NCBI GenBank assembly: GCA_041392765.1
Contig: JAWKLL010000002.1
Coordinates: 1 to 64,000, forward strand
Reading direction: 5' to 3'
DNA from: Lewinella sp041392765
GTDB taxonomy: Bacteria; Bacteroidota; Bacteroidia; Chitinophagales; Saprospiraceae
Length of the DNA stretch: 64,000 bases
Shown: positions 8,618 through 20,290 of the stretch, piece after piece
How the letters are laid out: each line of letters begins with the position of its first letter
Position numbering within the stretch: position 1 is the stretch's first letter
Notes under the pieces: model-generated
Told to the model about the DNA's origin: nothing
Seen by the model: the letters and a program-made list of their open reading frames with translations, nothing else
Databases searched by the model: none
Translations under genes and position numbers: made by a program

Positions 8618-11600
8618 GTATCCGGTATGGTTTGGAGGGCTGGCAAGAGAAGTTTTTTCTTGCAGCAAGCCCATCAGGTCTCGTAAATGTTGTTCATCAA
8701 AAAGTGCCAGGCGCACCTCCCATCCTTGGGTCTCACCATTTTCGGTGGCAGGTTGTACTTCCACCAAGTGTTGGTGGTTGATATAGGGTGCTACTTGCAA
8801 AGGTGTTTGAGTTGTTCCAACCCGGGCGCTCGCTCGGCTTCACCATGCAAGGGTTTTACATACAGGTGAAAAGAAGCCTCCATCTGTATCGCCCGTGAGG
8901 ATGGTGAAACCGTTTTGCAACATGCTGGTGTATTCCAACAAGTGCAGCCCTTCTTCGGATTGCAGCCGCAGCCGCAGCCGCCTGATACGTGTAATGATGC
9001 CGCTGTGTCCGTTCCCGCTCAATCGGCTACCGACTTCGATATCTGCATCGAAGCGGATGATTTGCCCACTGAAGTAGTTGCGAATGTGGTGGTGGTTGGT
9101 CAGTATCAACAACCCCACTGCTAAGCCATGCCATAGTGGATTGATCCACACAAAATAGCTAGTAAGCCATAAGATAGCCGCAGGTTCAAAAAGCAGCAGG
9201 GCGTTGTGCAACCATTTGAGAAGCCGTTGCCGCCAATGGTGATGCCAGTGGATGCGTTCCAACAGGTATCCCCCACCTTGTAGTAGCAGGTATAGCAAGA
9301 TCAATTGTAGCAACAACACCCCCAGCCCCATCCATGAGGGGGCGAAATCTTGCCAGAAGTATAGTAAGGGGTGCTCAGTCTGCATGCAGGTATTTTTTGT
9401 AACCAACCAATGAGTTACCTCATTCGCCACGGTTTCATTCAGTTCCAACCAGTTGTCAATGTGCCGTTCCACTACTTTCATCCCCATCAAGCGCAACAGT
9501 GCCTGGCTATAGGTAGGGTTGTATGCAGGGCCAAACCGCTTGCGCAGGCGGTATTCCGTGGTTCTTTTCTCCAGCACAAGGATGCGAAGTATAAGTGCCA
9601 TGGCCGCATCGGGAAAATCGGTCATCACCTGCCGCCCAAGCGGCACAAAACGCATCAGTTGTTCATCGGTCATCTCCACCGACACGGCCCAGTTGTTGAG
9701 GGTTTCTCCTATGTTGGCAGCACTTTGGCGGAACACCTGTTGCACAAAAGCATTAAATTCGCCAGGCCCTACGGCCATGTTTTCCTCTCCTTGCACCATC
9801 ACCTTGTGGGTCGCTCCATGCCGGATAGAAACCGCCTGCCGAATAGCCTCGAAGGGCATTGTATCCAAAGGAACCACCGCTTGAAAAGCGTGCGAAAACT
9901 GATGGGTCGTTTCCAATAAAGTAGCTAAGGGGTTGCCCACTGCTACCATAAAAAAAATGCGATTGGCGTACCGATCTATGTAGTGCTGAAGAGTAGCTAC
10001 ATTCAAGCTGATGTTGTACTGATGATCATGCCACAGTTCTAAGTCATCGATCCAGACCAACGGTTTTTGATCAGTGCTATGGCGAGCTATGACCTCCAAG
10101 GCGTCTTTGAGGTTGTAGCCACAGTAGTAGCGTTTGCCTTTCCAATGAAAATGGCTATTGGGGTGTAGCTGTAGCGTACTAGTTGGAAAATATCGGTTGC
10201 TGACGACATCCCCGAACAAGGACTTTCCACACAGGCGTGGCCCCGTCAATAAAGCTGCGCCTCGGTAGCCGTCCAACCAGCGCGTAATGAGGGTATCCAT
10301 GCGCTCCATTTCCTGCTGTCTGCCTACCCAAAACGATTCCCCAACATATCCTTTCGTCAAAAAAATGCTGGTATAAGGATGGTTGTGAGCGCGGGGCGTG
10401 CGCTGGTATATGTGGCGGCTTATTTTTTCAGCATGGCCTAAAGCATCTTCGGCTCGTAGTTTTGCCAACCCCTTTTCAACGGTTTGCTGGCCTACTTTCC
10501 ACCAGTTGGCGATCAGTGTCCCTAGTGCATTTTGACTTTTGCGAAACTGTGTGATATTGGATGAAAAAGGAACGCTGAGAAAAAGTTCTTCTTTTTGATA
10601 CAAGTTGGACAGGCAGAAGTTGCCTTCCATACGTTCGCGCAAGGTGGACTGTAGGTTTGACAACTCTTGCTGAAGCAATTGTAGTTGCTGCTGGAAGTTG
10701 GCGAGCGGTAAGAACAAGGCGTTGCCTTCCGATGCGTTGCTCTTATTTTCTCCGGAAAGAATGACGGCGCGGTTGCGGATGTTTACCAGCGCCATCTTTA
10801 GGTTGTTGCGGATATTGATGGTCAGTTCCCATATCTCGTACAGCAACGGAAACACCTCAGCATCCAACCAGCGGTTGATAAATTTTTGCAGGTTTAGCTC
10901 CTTGGTTGTCAATTGCCCAGCCTTGCTACCAATCATAATACTGATATCGCCGGGTAGTCGCTTTACAGCTTGTTCAACCTCCTGATTACAAGAAACCCCA
11001 TATTGTGTTTGTGGGATGCTGTTTTCCAATTCTTCAACGAAAGGTATCGCAACATCGGTAGCACCATCGAAAGCCAGCCCCTGCTGCGCGATGGTATTGA
11101 GGCTTTTGAGTTCCTGCTCGCAATCACTGATATTAATGGTAATCAACTGCTCAATCTGTTGAATCAAGGGACGCTTATCCAACAGGAAGGCCGCTTGCTT
11201 TTCAATACCCGCGATTTGTTGACCTACCATGATAAACTGCTCCTTGTAAACGGGCCATGGCAAATCCTGATGCTTCCAGCGATCCAATTGCTGCTGAGTG
11301 GTACGGTTTTGCGCAGGATAGGCAGCCAAAAGGGTGTCGTAATAATCGGATAATTCGCTGCTGGCTTGTACCAAAGTAGCATGAGCCGATTGATGCCATT
11401 TTTCGTAAGAAGCATTGGTCATTCGGTTGTCCAACCACAGCAAATGAGCTTTTTGACACTCCAAAGCGGTATCGCGCAAAAAAAGCAGTACAAACGATTT
11501 AGCCGCAGGCATCCACTCGTAATGCAGCAAGAATTCCGCATACAAGTTTTCGGGTGCGGCCATATCCAATGTTCGGAAAGCTGCTGCCGTTTCGTCGCCT

Positions 11601-11747
11601 GCCAGTACAAACGCTTCCCTTCAACTCTTTGCCTATACGGATTAGTTCGGAAAAAGAGCAGACACTACGCTCTTCATCCCATACCGCTGCGGCCAATGTG
11701 TCTAGCGCGGGTGTTATGTGTTGTAAGACGTTGTCGTTTGCGATCAT
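8604..11747 (-). CDS. Large AAA-type ATPase fused to an MscS-family mechanosensitive channel domain
   Basis: The reconstructed protein is about 1,045 residues. The first ~400 residues are helical, with no family I recognise. An ATPase follows: GYVGESFWVGRQQEME, Walker A GPRLCGKSLF (coded near 10235) and Walker B PLVWIDDLELW (near 10050). Then come a helical region, three or four hydrophobic segments (9330-9110), and an MscS-like block beginning NYFSGQIIRFDADIEVG and containing EYTSMLQNG. Downstream sequence continues as the C-terminal alpha/beta part of MscS (QVAPYINHQHLVEV, EVRLALFDEQHLRDLM). Two sites need repair: near 11610 (start region MIANDNVLQHITPALDTLAA) and around 8885-8800. I place the end at TGA 8604-8606. 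Coupling an NTPase to a tension-gated channel would be unusual. The downstream antiporter suggests osmotic or ion control. Confidence 0.7.
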
Positions 11748-11856
11748 AGCTCAAATATCGGTCAGCTTACCACTTATCAAATAGCGTAATTCATTTGTAA
11801 AATCTTTCTCACAATGTTCACAATGCTGTCGAATTTCTAACATATATCAATTATTA

Positions 11857-13586
11857 TCACTCCATTTTCAAAATCACTGCTTGATAAGAAGTAAAACCAC
11901 TTCGTACCGCTATGGTCTAATGTTTGATAGTTATTGATAACTACTTGGGTAGCACTTTCCAATTCCGGTAAGGCGATGGTTGCGTTTTTGTCGGAGAAAT
12001 TCAGCAAGACAAGCAGTTGCTCTTGTTCCAACGTCCGTTTGAAAGCATAAACAGTAGGATGTTCCCTTTGAAGAATTTCGTATTGGCCATAAACCAAAAC
12101 GGGGTTGGCTTTCCTCACCTTGGTCATTTTCCTAAAATGGTTGAGGATGCTATTGGGGTCGTTTTCTTGTGCAGCAACATTCATCTCATGAGTAGTTATC
12201 ATTCACCCTTTTCCAAGGCGTACCCGTTGAAAACCCTGCATTGGGGGTATCATTCCATTGCATGGGTGTCCTGCCGTTTTCACAGGAACTGAAGTTCAAA
12301 TACTTCCATAATGCCACGGGTCTTCCCCATTGGCTACAAGCTCTTTTGTATTGCCCGATGGCATCCACATCCACATATTCTTCAATATTGGGCATGTCGA
12401 TGTTTGTCATGCCAATTTCATCCCGTAGTAAGTATAGGGCGTGCCTCTCATACTCAGCAAAAAAGTGTTCAACAATTGGGTTGAAGGCGTCCTAAAAGCA
12501 GGGCTGGGGTTGCCAAAACGGTTCACCAACCGAGCATTGTCATGGTTGGACAAGAAAATGGCGAGCCACCCTTTCAATTTGCAAAGCACTGTCCCAACAG
12601 GTAAAAACGTCTTTAAAGCCGACAATTCGTAGCCCTCCGGCGTTTGGCATATCCACATATTCAAAGTGATAGGCGTTTGCAACTCATTGCGGTCAGCATC
12701 AACTAAATCATGGGCATCCTGAAAAGAACTGCCCGCACCTTCGGCTTCGGCAAAGACATCGTATTTTGCCATGACTTCGTTGTACATCTCGTTTAAATAA
12801 GTATGCAGTTGCGGGCGCATACCATACCATTTGATGAAGTCTTTTTCGTGCCCTTCTGGAAATACGGGCCAAGTGGTGTCTTTTAGCAAATTGAAAAGCA
12901 TCCATTCTAAAACCATCAACCCCCATTTTCGCCCAAAACTTCATGATGTTGTACACTTCTTGGCGCAACTGTAGTTCCCAGACCAAATCGGGTTGCTCCT
13001 CCGCAAAAGTATGTAAGTAGTAAGCATTCACCGCTTCCACGTAATCCCAGCCACCTTCGGGGTCGAAAAGGCTGTGGCGTGGAGCGTCGCCTTTTTCAGC
13101 AGGCCACCAGTGGTAGTAATGGTGGTATTTGCTGTCGCGAGATGGCTGGCCTCCAGGAACCACTCATGCTGATTACTGCTGTGGTTGACCACCACATCAA
13201 GGACAAATTTGATGCCGCGCTCGTGGAAACCGTCAAGCATGGCTTTGAAGTCCTCCATCGTACCATACCGCGGATGAATGGCGCGATAGTCCGCCGCATC
13301 GTAGCCGTTATCTATCATGGGCGAGGCAAAAAACGGGTTCATCCACACTATATCCACCCCAAGGCGCTCTATGTAATCAAGCTGCTCGATGACACCCTTG
13401 AAATCTCCGAAACCATCCCCATCCGTATCCTCGAAACTTTCTGCGGATATATTTGATACAGTATCCCTTCTTTCACACCAAGTCCTTTCCTGTCCTTGAA
13501 ATTGCATCTTGCGACTCCACCTGTTCACTATTAGTACACCCCATCAGGAGGAAAAGCATAAAAGTTTGTAATAAAAGACGCTGCAT
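11857..13586 (-). CDS. GH13 alpha-glucosidase-type lipoprotein, frame broken by several indels
   Basis: This enzyme hydrolyses or transfers alpha-glucosidic bonds. The ATG at 13586 opens a lipoprotein signal peptide (MQRLLLQTFMLFLLMGC, lipobox LMGC), so the enzyme is probably anchored in the envelope. GH13 signatures in order: DGFGDFKGVIEQLDYIERLG; FVLDVVVNHSS (region I); MGVDGFRMDAFQF (region II, nucleophile Asp); AEAEG (region III, general acid Glu); FLSNHDNARLVNRFG (region IV). A C-terminal beta domain follows (LLVLLNFSDKNA). The order resembles oligo-1,6-glucosidase or trehalose-synthase-like members. Frame changes are needed near 13477 (a lost G), 13130, 12905, 12410, 12190 and 11890. 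With the last repaired, the protein ends SYQAVILKME at TGA 11857-11859. The exact substrate is undetermined. Confidence 0.75.
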
Positions 13587-13671
13587 GATATACTATTTTA
13601 CTGAAAAGCAACAAACCCGGTTTGCCCTCGAAACCAAGGACAAACCGGGCGGTATTCGAAAACGAAATAGA

Positions 13672-14889
13672 TCAATTAGAATTGAAAGCACCAAAATCAA
13701 ACAGCAAGCTGAAACGCAAGGTATTGTCCAGTGGGTTGCGCTGATTGGTAGTTGGGATGAGGTAACTAAAGTTCAATCCAAAGATATTGTACTTCAATCC
13801 CAAACCCATCGTCAGATACTTGCGGCCTCCTTTCTGGAGGTGTTCGCCGAAGTAGCCTGCACGCACGGCGAATTGTTCATTATACCAATACTCCAACCCT
13901 ACGCTTACCATCAATTCCTTCATCTCTTCGCTAAAGCCTTCCGGGGCATCTCCGAAGCTGGAAAACATAGCACTGACTGGCGATTGGGCACGGCGATCCT
14001 CATTATCAGGGTCACATTCTACACCTAAGGGACAAGGCGTTGGCACCATCAGCTTATTCACATCAGCGGCAATCGTGAGGGTATTGTAGTCGTCGAAGCC
14101 CATCTTCCAAGCAGCACCCAACCCGAAATTGGCGGGTAGGAAGTCGCGGTCAATGGATTTGGTATAGGTGATCTTCGACCCAATATTCGTCAGCGCCAGA
14201 CCTACCGTCAGCTCACTATCCTCTAGTGAGCCAGATTTCAATTCATTGTGGTAAGTGAACGACACATCTGCCGCCCCAGCGATACCCGCCTTGATGATTT
14301 CTCCACCATCCAACTGCTGGCCGGCAGCCAAATTGGAATAAATAAATTTACCCGTAAGGCCAGCGGTGAAATTATCCGATAGCACCCGCGAATAAGCCAA
14401 CGCAACCTCAAATTCATTGGGGCGACCTGTCAGCAACGGCTCACCGTTCACATCCGTAAATTGGATGCTGCCCAAGGAGAAGTAGCGCAAACCAAACCCT
14501 AAGGCTTCCAAATCGGAAAGTTTCTTGAATCCCGTCAGATAGGCTAAATATACATCGCTCAAGCCCAAGGAACGAAGCCAAGGTGTATAAGTAGCCGACA
14601 ATGCTAGGTCTTCTTCTGCCAGTACCAATTTAGACGCATTGAAATGAATCGCGTTGGGATCAGCAGATATTCCTATCCCCACATCACCCATACCGCCAGA
14701 ACGCGCATCACCTACAATGCGCAGAAAAGGCACCGCAGTGACTACGGTATTGGTACACGGGGAGCCGTCTAAGTTTAATAGGCAATCACAGTCTGCATCA
14801 TAAAAACACTGTGCTTGCAGGGATGTCGAAGTGGCCATCGTTACGAGAAAAACCACTAAGAAAGAGGAGAAACGTAGTACGTTCTTCAT
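13672..14889 (-). CDS. porV: PorV (LptO), T9SS outer-membrane shuttle protein
   Basis: An intact 405-residue outer-membrane barrel. In the T9SS, PorV carries substrates from the translocon to the PorU sortase. Residues 1-27 form a signal peptide ending LQAQ. The mature N-terminus has a cysteine-rich segment (CFYDADCDC), then the family hallmark FLRIVGDARSGGMGDVGIG and NAIHFNASKL. The C-terminus ends in barrel strands (FSLLFDFG). I chose MKNVLRF at 14889 over an upstream in-frame ATG because it starts the signal peptide. It lies 150 bp downstream of porU on the same strand, the arrangement seen in other Bacteroidota. Confidence 0.93.
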   Translation of the reverse strand: MKNVLRFSSFLVVFLVTMATSTSLQAQCFYDADCDCLLNLDGSPCTNTVVTAVPFLRIVGDARSGGMGDVGIGISADPNAIHFNASKLVLAEEDLALSATYTPWLRSLGLSDVYLAYLTGFKKLSDLEALGFGLRYFSLGSIQFTDVNGEPLLTGRPNEFEVALAYSRVLSDNFTAGLTGKFIYSNLAAGQQLDGGEIIKAGIAGAADVSFTYHNELKSGSLEDSELTVGLALTNIGSKITYTKSIDRDFLPANFGLGAAWKMGFDDYNTLTIAADVNKLMVPTPCPLGVECDPDNEDRRAQSPVSAMFSSFGDAPEGFSEEMKELMVSVGLEYWYNEQFAVRAGYFGEHLQKGGRKYLTMGLGLKYNIFGLNFSYLIPTTNQRNPLDNTLRFSLLFDFGAFNSN

Positions 14890-15039
14890 GAGTTTGAATA
14901 CTTTTTCTGAAAAATCAGCAGCAAATATAGGCATTGCTGGTTTGTGTTGAACTATTTATACCAAAAGCATTGACTGCTTTTCAAATTTATCAAGTAAAAC
15001 CACTTTACTATGGCTTTATTTTACAATCGGTGTTTTTTA

Positions 15040-18000
15040 TTAGCGAAGGATGACTAATTTTTCAAATTCGCTTTCGCCTGAGAGTTCCTGACCCGAGCTG
15101 GTACGCACCCGCACTTTGTAAAGATACACCCCACGCGCCAGTTCATCGCCAAAATCATCCCGCCCATCCCATGTGATGCAGTCATCTAAACGCAAAGCAC
15201 CATCCACCGCAGGCAGGAAGGCTTCCAGCGTTTTGACTAAACGCCCAGAGATGGTGTATATCTGTATCAAAACATCCATATCTTCGCCCGCAACATTGGT
15301 ATCGAACTGGAAGCAGGTCTGGGTCGTAAAGGGATTGGGATAATTGAGCACGCGATCCAACGCCAGTTTGCCATCATCGGCAACTACAAACTCCGTTTGC
15401 CCTTCGCCCATATTGTTGGCCACATCCCACGCCCGAACGCGCATAGTGTAAGTACCCGCCGCCAAATCTTTCAGCGGAAAGCGTACCTCTCCCTTGCTGT
15501 AATCATTGTTGGCCGCCTCGTAAAAATCATTCAACAAATAACTATTCTGTGTATTCTCGTTGAGGAATCCTTCCAAGTCATGCCCAATGCTATTACCTGT
15601 TACATTGATCCCCAAGTCATCCGACAATTTCACCAACAATACCGGGTCAGTTGTAACTTGGCTGCCCGCCACAAAGTCCTCTGAGTTCATAAATACCTCT
15701 ACCAAAGGTGGCGTATCATCTTCCAAACCGTCGGGATTAGAACCACCAATGATAAACCGTTCTTCGCTTCCCGCCGCATCAACCACCGAAGAAGGATCCG
15801 CTGCATAGTAAATAATTTTGCCCGGGCCAAAAGCGTAGTTCACGTCTTTAGGCACAACAAAAGAAAAACTAAACACCCCGTTTGTTACCGTAGCCTTCCC
15901 TCGGAACAGGATGTTCTTGCGCACCATATAGGTACGCTCCGGGCTGGATTCAGGGTCGTTGCGCAGTGCCTGTGCAGGTAATTCCTTGTCGTAAATCGTG
16001 GCATATACCGTGCCATTAAAATTGGACAACAACTGGCCGTTCAAATCTTCAATTCTCCCGGCAATCGTGGCGGTTTCCAACGCACTCAGGGTATCCGGCA
16101 TTGATGGATCGATGGGTTGCCCGTTGATACTGGTCGTAGCAATCTTGTAGCGCGGGAAAGCAACACGCTGGGCGGGGTCGCCTAATAGCGTAAATTTCCG
16201 CTCGTTGTCAAAACTACCCGTAGTGCTAAGCGAATTTTTAGCAATGCGGATTACATCGCCAAAAGCAGCCCATTGGCCTGTGTTCGTATTCTGTGTCATC
16301 AATTCCGTCAGGGAGCGATTCGTCAAAGCGGCATTGCGGAACGCCACCACAGGGCGGGTAGTCGTTAGCAATGCGATAGCCCCTCCCCTACCCGACAGCA
16401 ATAATTCTTCCCCTGCCGACACAAAGGCACTATTATCAAAATCGCCGAAGGTACACGTTGCCGTTAGGAAGAGGCTCATTTTATCGCGATTCTCCCACGA
16501 TTGGATGCGAGGAATATCCAATACCCGCTCCTGCGCCCAGCCTCGTGGCCCGCCGTGACCCAAGTAAGTCGTAATGACCGCCCCTTTGAAAATAGCCCGA
16601 TCCAATTCATCCTGTACGGCAGGGAAACGATCGCCTGCCGCCGTTGATTCCTGTGGGAATAAGTCAAAAAACAGTTTATTGACGGCAAACATCGGTTGCG
16701 TGGCCAACACTAAATTGGCAGCGTCGTTGGCATCATCCGAGTGGGTAGCCGTGTCTTCGTCGTCTCCTAAGAAAGTCATGCGTGTCCGCCAGTCCAACAA
16801 GTAATCGGGATTGGTATCGTAATCAATGATTTTAGCCACCACCGTTTGGGCTTCTTCTACGGACTTCACCGGTAATCTGCCCACTGAAATACTAATATCG
16901 TTAGCCAATGGATCAGCACCGGGGGCATTTTCAAAGATGACGAAATAATCATCGGCGGGATAACCGCGTATTTCACTGTTGCTGTCTTTTTCATATACGG
17001 GGATGAAGTTGTTCCCAAATTCATAAATATCCCTGCAATCGAAAGAGCCGTCGCCAATGACCAATAGGTATTGAAGCCCCCCATCGCGTTCAAAAATAAG
17101 GCGTGAGAAATCGCGTATAGCCGTGGGATCCACCCGCCCCGAGGAGAACTCATTGTAAACCTGCCCAACAGGAACCGCCTCTACCGTCAGCCCACCAAAA
17201 CTGCGTCGGTGCTCGGCTAAAGTAAGTGCTTGTTCTTCAAAATCAGGATGATAGATAATCAACATCTGGCGGCTACCCAATGCGTGCAAGTTCTGTGCAG
17301 CTACCCGCCCTACCGCTTCGGCTGTAGCAAAGTTCATATTGGTTTCAAAAACGTGAAACTCCCGCAACAGTCCTGCCGTTGCCACACCAAAAGACCGCGT
17401 GGTGCCATCCACCGACAACTGCTGGCTTACTGGCAACAAAGGATGGGTGATATCCCAAATCTCTACCTCCCTATTCACATTGGACAAGGTAAACTTCACT
17501 GAACCTCGCGTGCGAGTCCGAACATCGCGGAAAGCCATCTCTTGCCCTACCATTTGTAGTGCCATTCTGGCTTGTACTTGAATGAAGTCCAACCAGCCTT
17601 GGCTTTCTGCTCCACCGGGGTTGGGATAGCGCAATACGGGCGAAAAAATCTCATTGCTCAACATCACTTGCTGGTTGATGACGGCGGTGCGCGCTAAATC
17701 TCCATTAATTTCACTGGGCGAACCAATGGGAATACCAGATGCCGTGGTGCTTTGCAGCGTCTGACCATCAATGTCGATAAAAAAGCGGGAAGCTAAGTTG
17801 CCCCGCAAGGCCATCTCCGACCATATTCGAGCAGGCTCGTCCGTGCGTAAGCCTGTTAATTGAAAAAGATTGTCATAAGATTTTTCGCGAGCAAAGCGGA
17901 AAAAATCGCCGTACCAGCGTTGGCCTGTACCCGTGCCTGTGGATTCTATTTCGTGCAGCGCATTGACTTTATCTTCCTCCAAACGGAAACGACCATCGTA

Positions 18001-18923
18001 GGTAGTGGAGGTGACTTCCGTTGAATTCAGAGTAGGGCGTTCAGCCACCCGAATCCCTTGACCAGTAGCACCTGTTTTTATAAAGTAGTAGTTGCGGGTA
18101 TCGAAAATATTTTTTTCGAGATAAAAAGTGGAGTCGCTTTCGCGAAAACGCCATTTATCGGCTGCTTCGGCATAAAAAAGGATGTAGTCGCCGCTATCGA
18201 AACGCCCGTCGGCTTCGCCTACAATTCGAATAGCATTTTCTACCAAGTCCTCCGGGCGTTCAGTATTGACATCGAACGGAACGATGCCACCTCCATTGCC
18301 ATACAGGCGGATGGTGCGAGGATCAATATTATCTAAATCGTTGATGCCGAGGTCGTTTTTCAGGAAGCTGTACGTGAGTTTGTGCATACCCGTCGTATTG
18401 ACCGCCAATTGATACACTTGCCCATCACTCAGCACAGAGTTGAAAGGCGGCCCTCCGCGTTGCTTGCCTTTAGCGGTGTGTTGTACCAAAAGCGTCATAG
18501 AAACCGCCCGCTGGAACTGATTGCCATTGCGAATAAATGGAACACAAGAAATTTTCCCAAAAAGCCCTCCGGTTCCCTGACAATGTTAGTAGCAAACTGA
18601 AGCTCGGTACCGATAGCATCATCTTCGGGTGCCAAGCGTTTCGTAAAAACTTCCCATTGTACATCCAACACCTGTACCTCCAATGTGCCGTACCCTGTGG
18701 TAGGAAAGCGATGTACCCATACGGGGTGGGAAGGGGCATTGTCGCCAAATTTCGCTCCTTCATATTCCCATGCTTCAAAAGATTCATTATCCAAGTAGTA
18801 AACCTGCGGCTGGTCACTCCATTGGAAGGTTGTAACAACACGGGTAGCCTGAGCAGCGAGGTGGTTCATACCCACAGACAACCAACATATCAAGAGCAAT
18901 AAGGGCAAGAGTAGTTTTTTCAT
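15040..18923 (-). CDS. porU: PorU, T9SS C25-family sortase, one frameshift near the N-terminus
   Basis: This surface protease removes C-terminal sorting domains from T9SS cargo and attaches some cargo to anionic lipopolysaccharide. The reconstructed length is about 1,295 residues: a signal peptide (MKKLLLPLLLLICWLSVG), an N-terminal region, a gingipain-like C25 domain with catalytic His in TYLGHGGPRGWA (about 788) and Cys in LTATCTFGDFDN (about 822), beta-rich domains, and a C-terminal domain of the sorting type (LNYPNPFTTQTCFQFDTN to FEKLVILR). The first ~130 residues are in another frame; restoring one A in the A-run near 18555 joins GFLGK to ISCVPFIRNGNQ. It is transcribed toward porV, with PorP and gldJ divergent upstream. 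Confidence 0.93.
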
Positions 18924-19092
18924 CACTTCCATTTTATGAACACAAGGGAAACGAAAAGAAATCCATCCTATTTTCCGTTAACCTTTACTAAATTGTCGTT
19001 AGTACAGCAAGTTTACGACCTATACCTTACAATTTGTTAAAAACCTTTAGCTTATCGCAAAGGTTTATTAGTTTGGCGTTCAAATAGTAATT
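18924..19092. promoter_or_regulatory. Divergent intergenic region between porU and porP
   Basis: These 169 A/T-rich bases separate two divergent starts and must hold promoters for both sides. TTAGTTTGG at about 19068-19076 is a loose match to the Bacteroidota -7 box TAnnTTTG for the rightward gene. No clear -33 element is visible. Confidence 0.4.
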
Positions 19093-20131
19093 ATGCATCG
19101 AAAACTACACATTCCACTGCTGCTGCCGCTGCTTTACTGCGCCCTGCTCCCGTACACTTGGGGGCAAGATGTGGTTTTCAGTCAGTTTTTTGCAGCCCCC
19201 TACAACTCAACCCGGCCATGGCGGGTACGACCGTAGCACCGCGTTTAGTTTTAATCATCGCAACCAATACATAGCTGGCCCGATGCCTATATTACTTATG
19301 CTGCTTCTTTCGAACAAGAAATCGCATCGCTCAACAGCGGTTTCGGCCTGCAAGTGATGACCGATGCGGCGGGGCAGGCGTATATAAGACGCATCACGTG
19401 GCTGGTATCTACAGCTATAAGGTGTCGTTCAACCGCAACACTCATATCCGTATTGGGTTAGAAGCTGGTTTCTACCAAGCCCGCTTAGATTGGGATCAGT
19501 TGATTTTTGGCGACCAACAAGACCCACTCACGGGTTCCACCGATGTGAATGGCAATCCTTTCATTTCGGAAGAAAATGCCCCCGCCTCGCTAAATAACAC
19601 CCAGTTTGATGCAGGGGCAGGGCTGCTTGTTTACAACCGAAAGGCGTATGGGGGCATTAGCTTGAAACACCTCAACCGCCCTAACGAAAGCTTTTTGCGT
19701 ATCAATGAAAATCTACAAGCTGGCAGACCGCTACGACTGACGGTACACGGAGGTGTAGAAATCCCCCTCGCATCAGGCAATAAAAACAAAGGGGGCGCGT
19801 TTATTGCTCCGAATGCTATGTTTGTAAAACAAGCAGATACAGGCCAGTTCGTGGCGGGCGCATGGATCGGTAGCGGGCGCATATTTGGAGGTAGCTGGTT
19901 TCGGCATAATTTCACCTTGCCAGATGCCGCTATTTTTGCCATCGGAGTTCGAGAAGGAGTGTTCAGGATTGCCTACAGCTACGACTTCACCGTTTCTGCT
20001 TTGGCTGCCGCCCAAGTGGCACTGGCAATACACACGAGGTGTCCTTCGTTATCAACATCGAAGACAGCAAAGCACTGCAAAAGAAGTTGCGCAGCGCCCG
20101 TTGGAACAACTGCTTCAATATGTTTCAATAG
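19093..20131 (+). CDS. PorP/SprF-family T9SS outer-membrane protein, frame broken by indels
   Basis: The reconstructed protein is about 345 residues. It has a signal peptide (MHRKLHIPLLLPLLYC to WGQD), the family opening DVVFSQFFAAPLQLNPAMAG, then barrel strands (NTHIRIGLEAGFYQARLDW, YGGISLKHLNRP, FGGSWFRHNFTLPDAAIF, RIAYSYDFTVS) and a charged end (EVSFVINIEDSKALQKK, stop TAG 20129-20131). PorP/SprF proteins anchor or assist export of T9SS cargo with type B sorting domains, and this window ends in such a cargo gene. Missing bases near 19190-19202 (C-run), 19251 (A) and 19272 (T), plus changes near 19385 and 20013, are needed to read through. Confidence 0.85.
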
Positions 20132-20290
20132 CCTTATTAGGCTCTTTTTTTAAGCGGCACGTAATCATATTCTGGCTTTAAAATGTTAAAGTTGACCATT
20201 TTTCACTCCATATCAGGTAAGAAAAGCTCAACCAAAAACATTTATTCTATATTTGTTGGTCGATTCGCAAAATCAAACTCGTTAAAGGGA

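Noticed and set aside
8840..11569. STAND-type antiviral ATPase (Avs-like)
   Set aside because: The C-terminus is a clear MscS channel domain and no sensor repeats such as TPR or WD40 are seen; defence remains only a possibility.
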